Assembly: GCA_963678705.1 (NCBI GenBank)
Contig: OY783203.1
Location: 44,144,347-44,208,346 of the forward strand
Direction of reading: 5' to 3'
DNA: 64,000 bases
Origin: Panorpa germanica
Lineage: Eukaryota; Arthropoda; Insecta; Mecoptera; Panorpidae
Every line of letters begins with the position of its first letter. Positions within the stretch are counted from its first letter, which is position 1. Position numbers and translations under genes: made by a program. This document shows, piece by piece, positions 63,651-64,000 of this stretch. The notes under the pieces are model-generated. The model had not been told where the DNA came from and ran no database searches. It saw only the letters and a program-made list of their open reading frames with translations.

Positions 63651-64000
63651 CGAGGTTCGCCTATAAAATAACGAGACGGACGCTGTAAGACATTATATTT
63701 TGATTTCATACATATTTATGTGTTATCACTTTCAATATACATCTCTATAACGCTCCATGCGAATCTTTCATTGTTCGAAATAGTGCTTAAAATCGTCTTC
63801 TGACAGTTCTTTCAGAACGAGTGCCACTTTCTTTTTCACAGCTTCAAAGACTCAAATCTAGTTCCTTTTTAATGCAGATTACACCTTAGGAAACTGAGAG
63901 AAGCGCATGACCCGGTTTCTTATACATTTCTTATGACAATTTTTTGCTTTATTAAAAGACGTATTATTTTTCCGGCAAAACAAAAAAATAGATCTTATAC
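63651..64000 (-). mobile_element. Mariner-type transposon, 3' end, cut by the window edge
   Basis: After a TA at 63649-63650 the terminal sequence reads CGAGGTTCGCC.ATAAAATAACGAGAC, typical of a mariner inverted repeat. On the minus strand at about 63890-63722 a broken frame gives the transposase C-terminus: KGTRFESLEAVKKK, LKELSEDDFKHYFEQ, KIRMERYRD and YIES. A stop replaces the usual Trp before KIRMER, and other stops and frame breaks lie further upstream, so this copy is a pseudogene. The rest of the element lies beyond the right edge of the window. Confidence 0.85.

Overview
The window is AT-rich (roughly 70 percent A+T by eye) nuclear DNA from an arthropod, most likely an insect. The signs are small multi-exon genes with GT-AG introns, a metabotropic glutamate receptor exon, mariner and hAT-type transposon remnants, long (TA)n tracts and a tRNA-derived SINE. 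The species cannot be named from the sequence. Most short open frames here are chance frames in AT-rich DNA or lie inside repeats.

The clearest genes are a head-to-tail cluster of three paralogues on the + strand at about 14.97-25.0 kb. Each has the same three coding exons, with intron 1 in phase 2 and intron 2 in phase 1, a splice acceptor just before the ATG (implying a non-coding leader exon), and an AATAAA signal downstream. The spliced products are 291, 289 and 285 residues. They resemble the insect juvenile hormone acid methyltransferase (JHAMT)-like branch of class I SAM-dependent methyltransferases. The SAM-binding motif and the JHAMT substrate motif are eroded to different degrees in each copy, so altered substrate or lost catalysis is possible. 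This divergent cluster is the best candidate for undescribed biology in the window.

Elsewhere, one minus-strand exon of a metabotropic glutamate receptor (ligand-binding domain) lies at 48.25-48.50 kb inside a gene that otherwise has no exon I can find here. A candidate promoter and first exon (TATA, CCAAT, CRE, strong splice donor) lies at 32.28-32.57 kb.

The rest is repeat-rich intergenic or intronic DNA. Mariner remnants lie at both window edges. A SINE family with a tRNA-Ser-like head has more than a dozen partial or near-complete copies, including a 68-bp tail-only insertion with a 13-bp target-site duplication. There is a hAT-type MITE with an 8-bp target-site duplication, two other dispersed repeat families, degenerate non-LTR retrotransposon fragments, two recent tandem duplications (124 and 298 bp), an 18-bp minisatellite, and a near-perfect 80-bp-arm inverted repeat at 10.8 kb. 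The word TACGAGTA/TACTCGTA is strikingly over-represented throughout.
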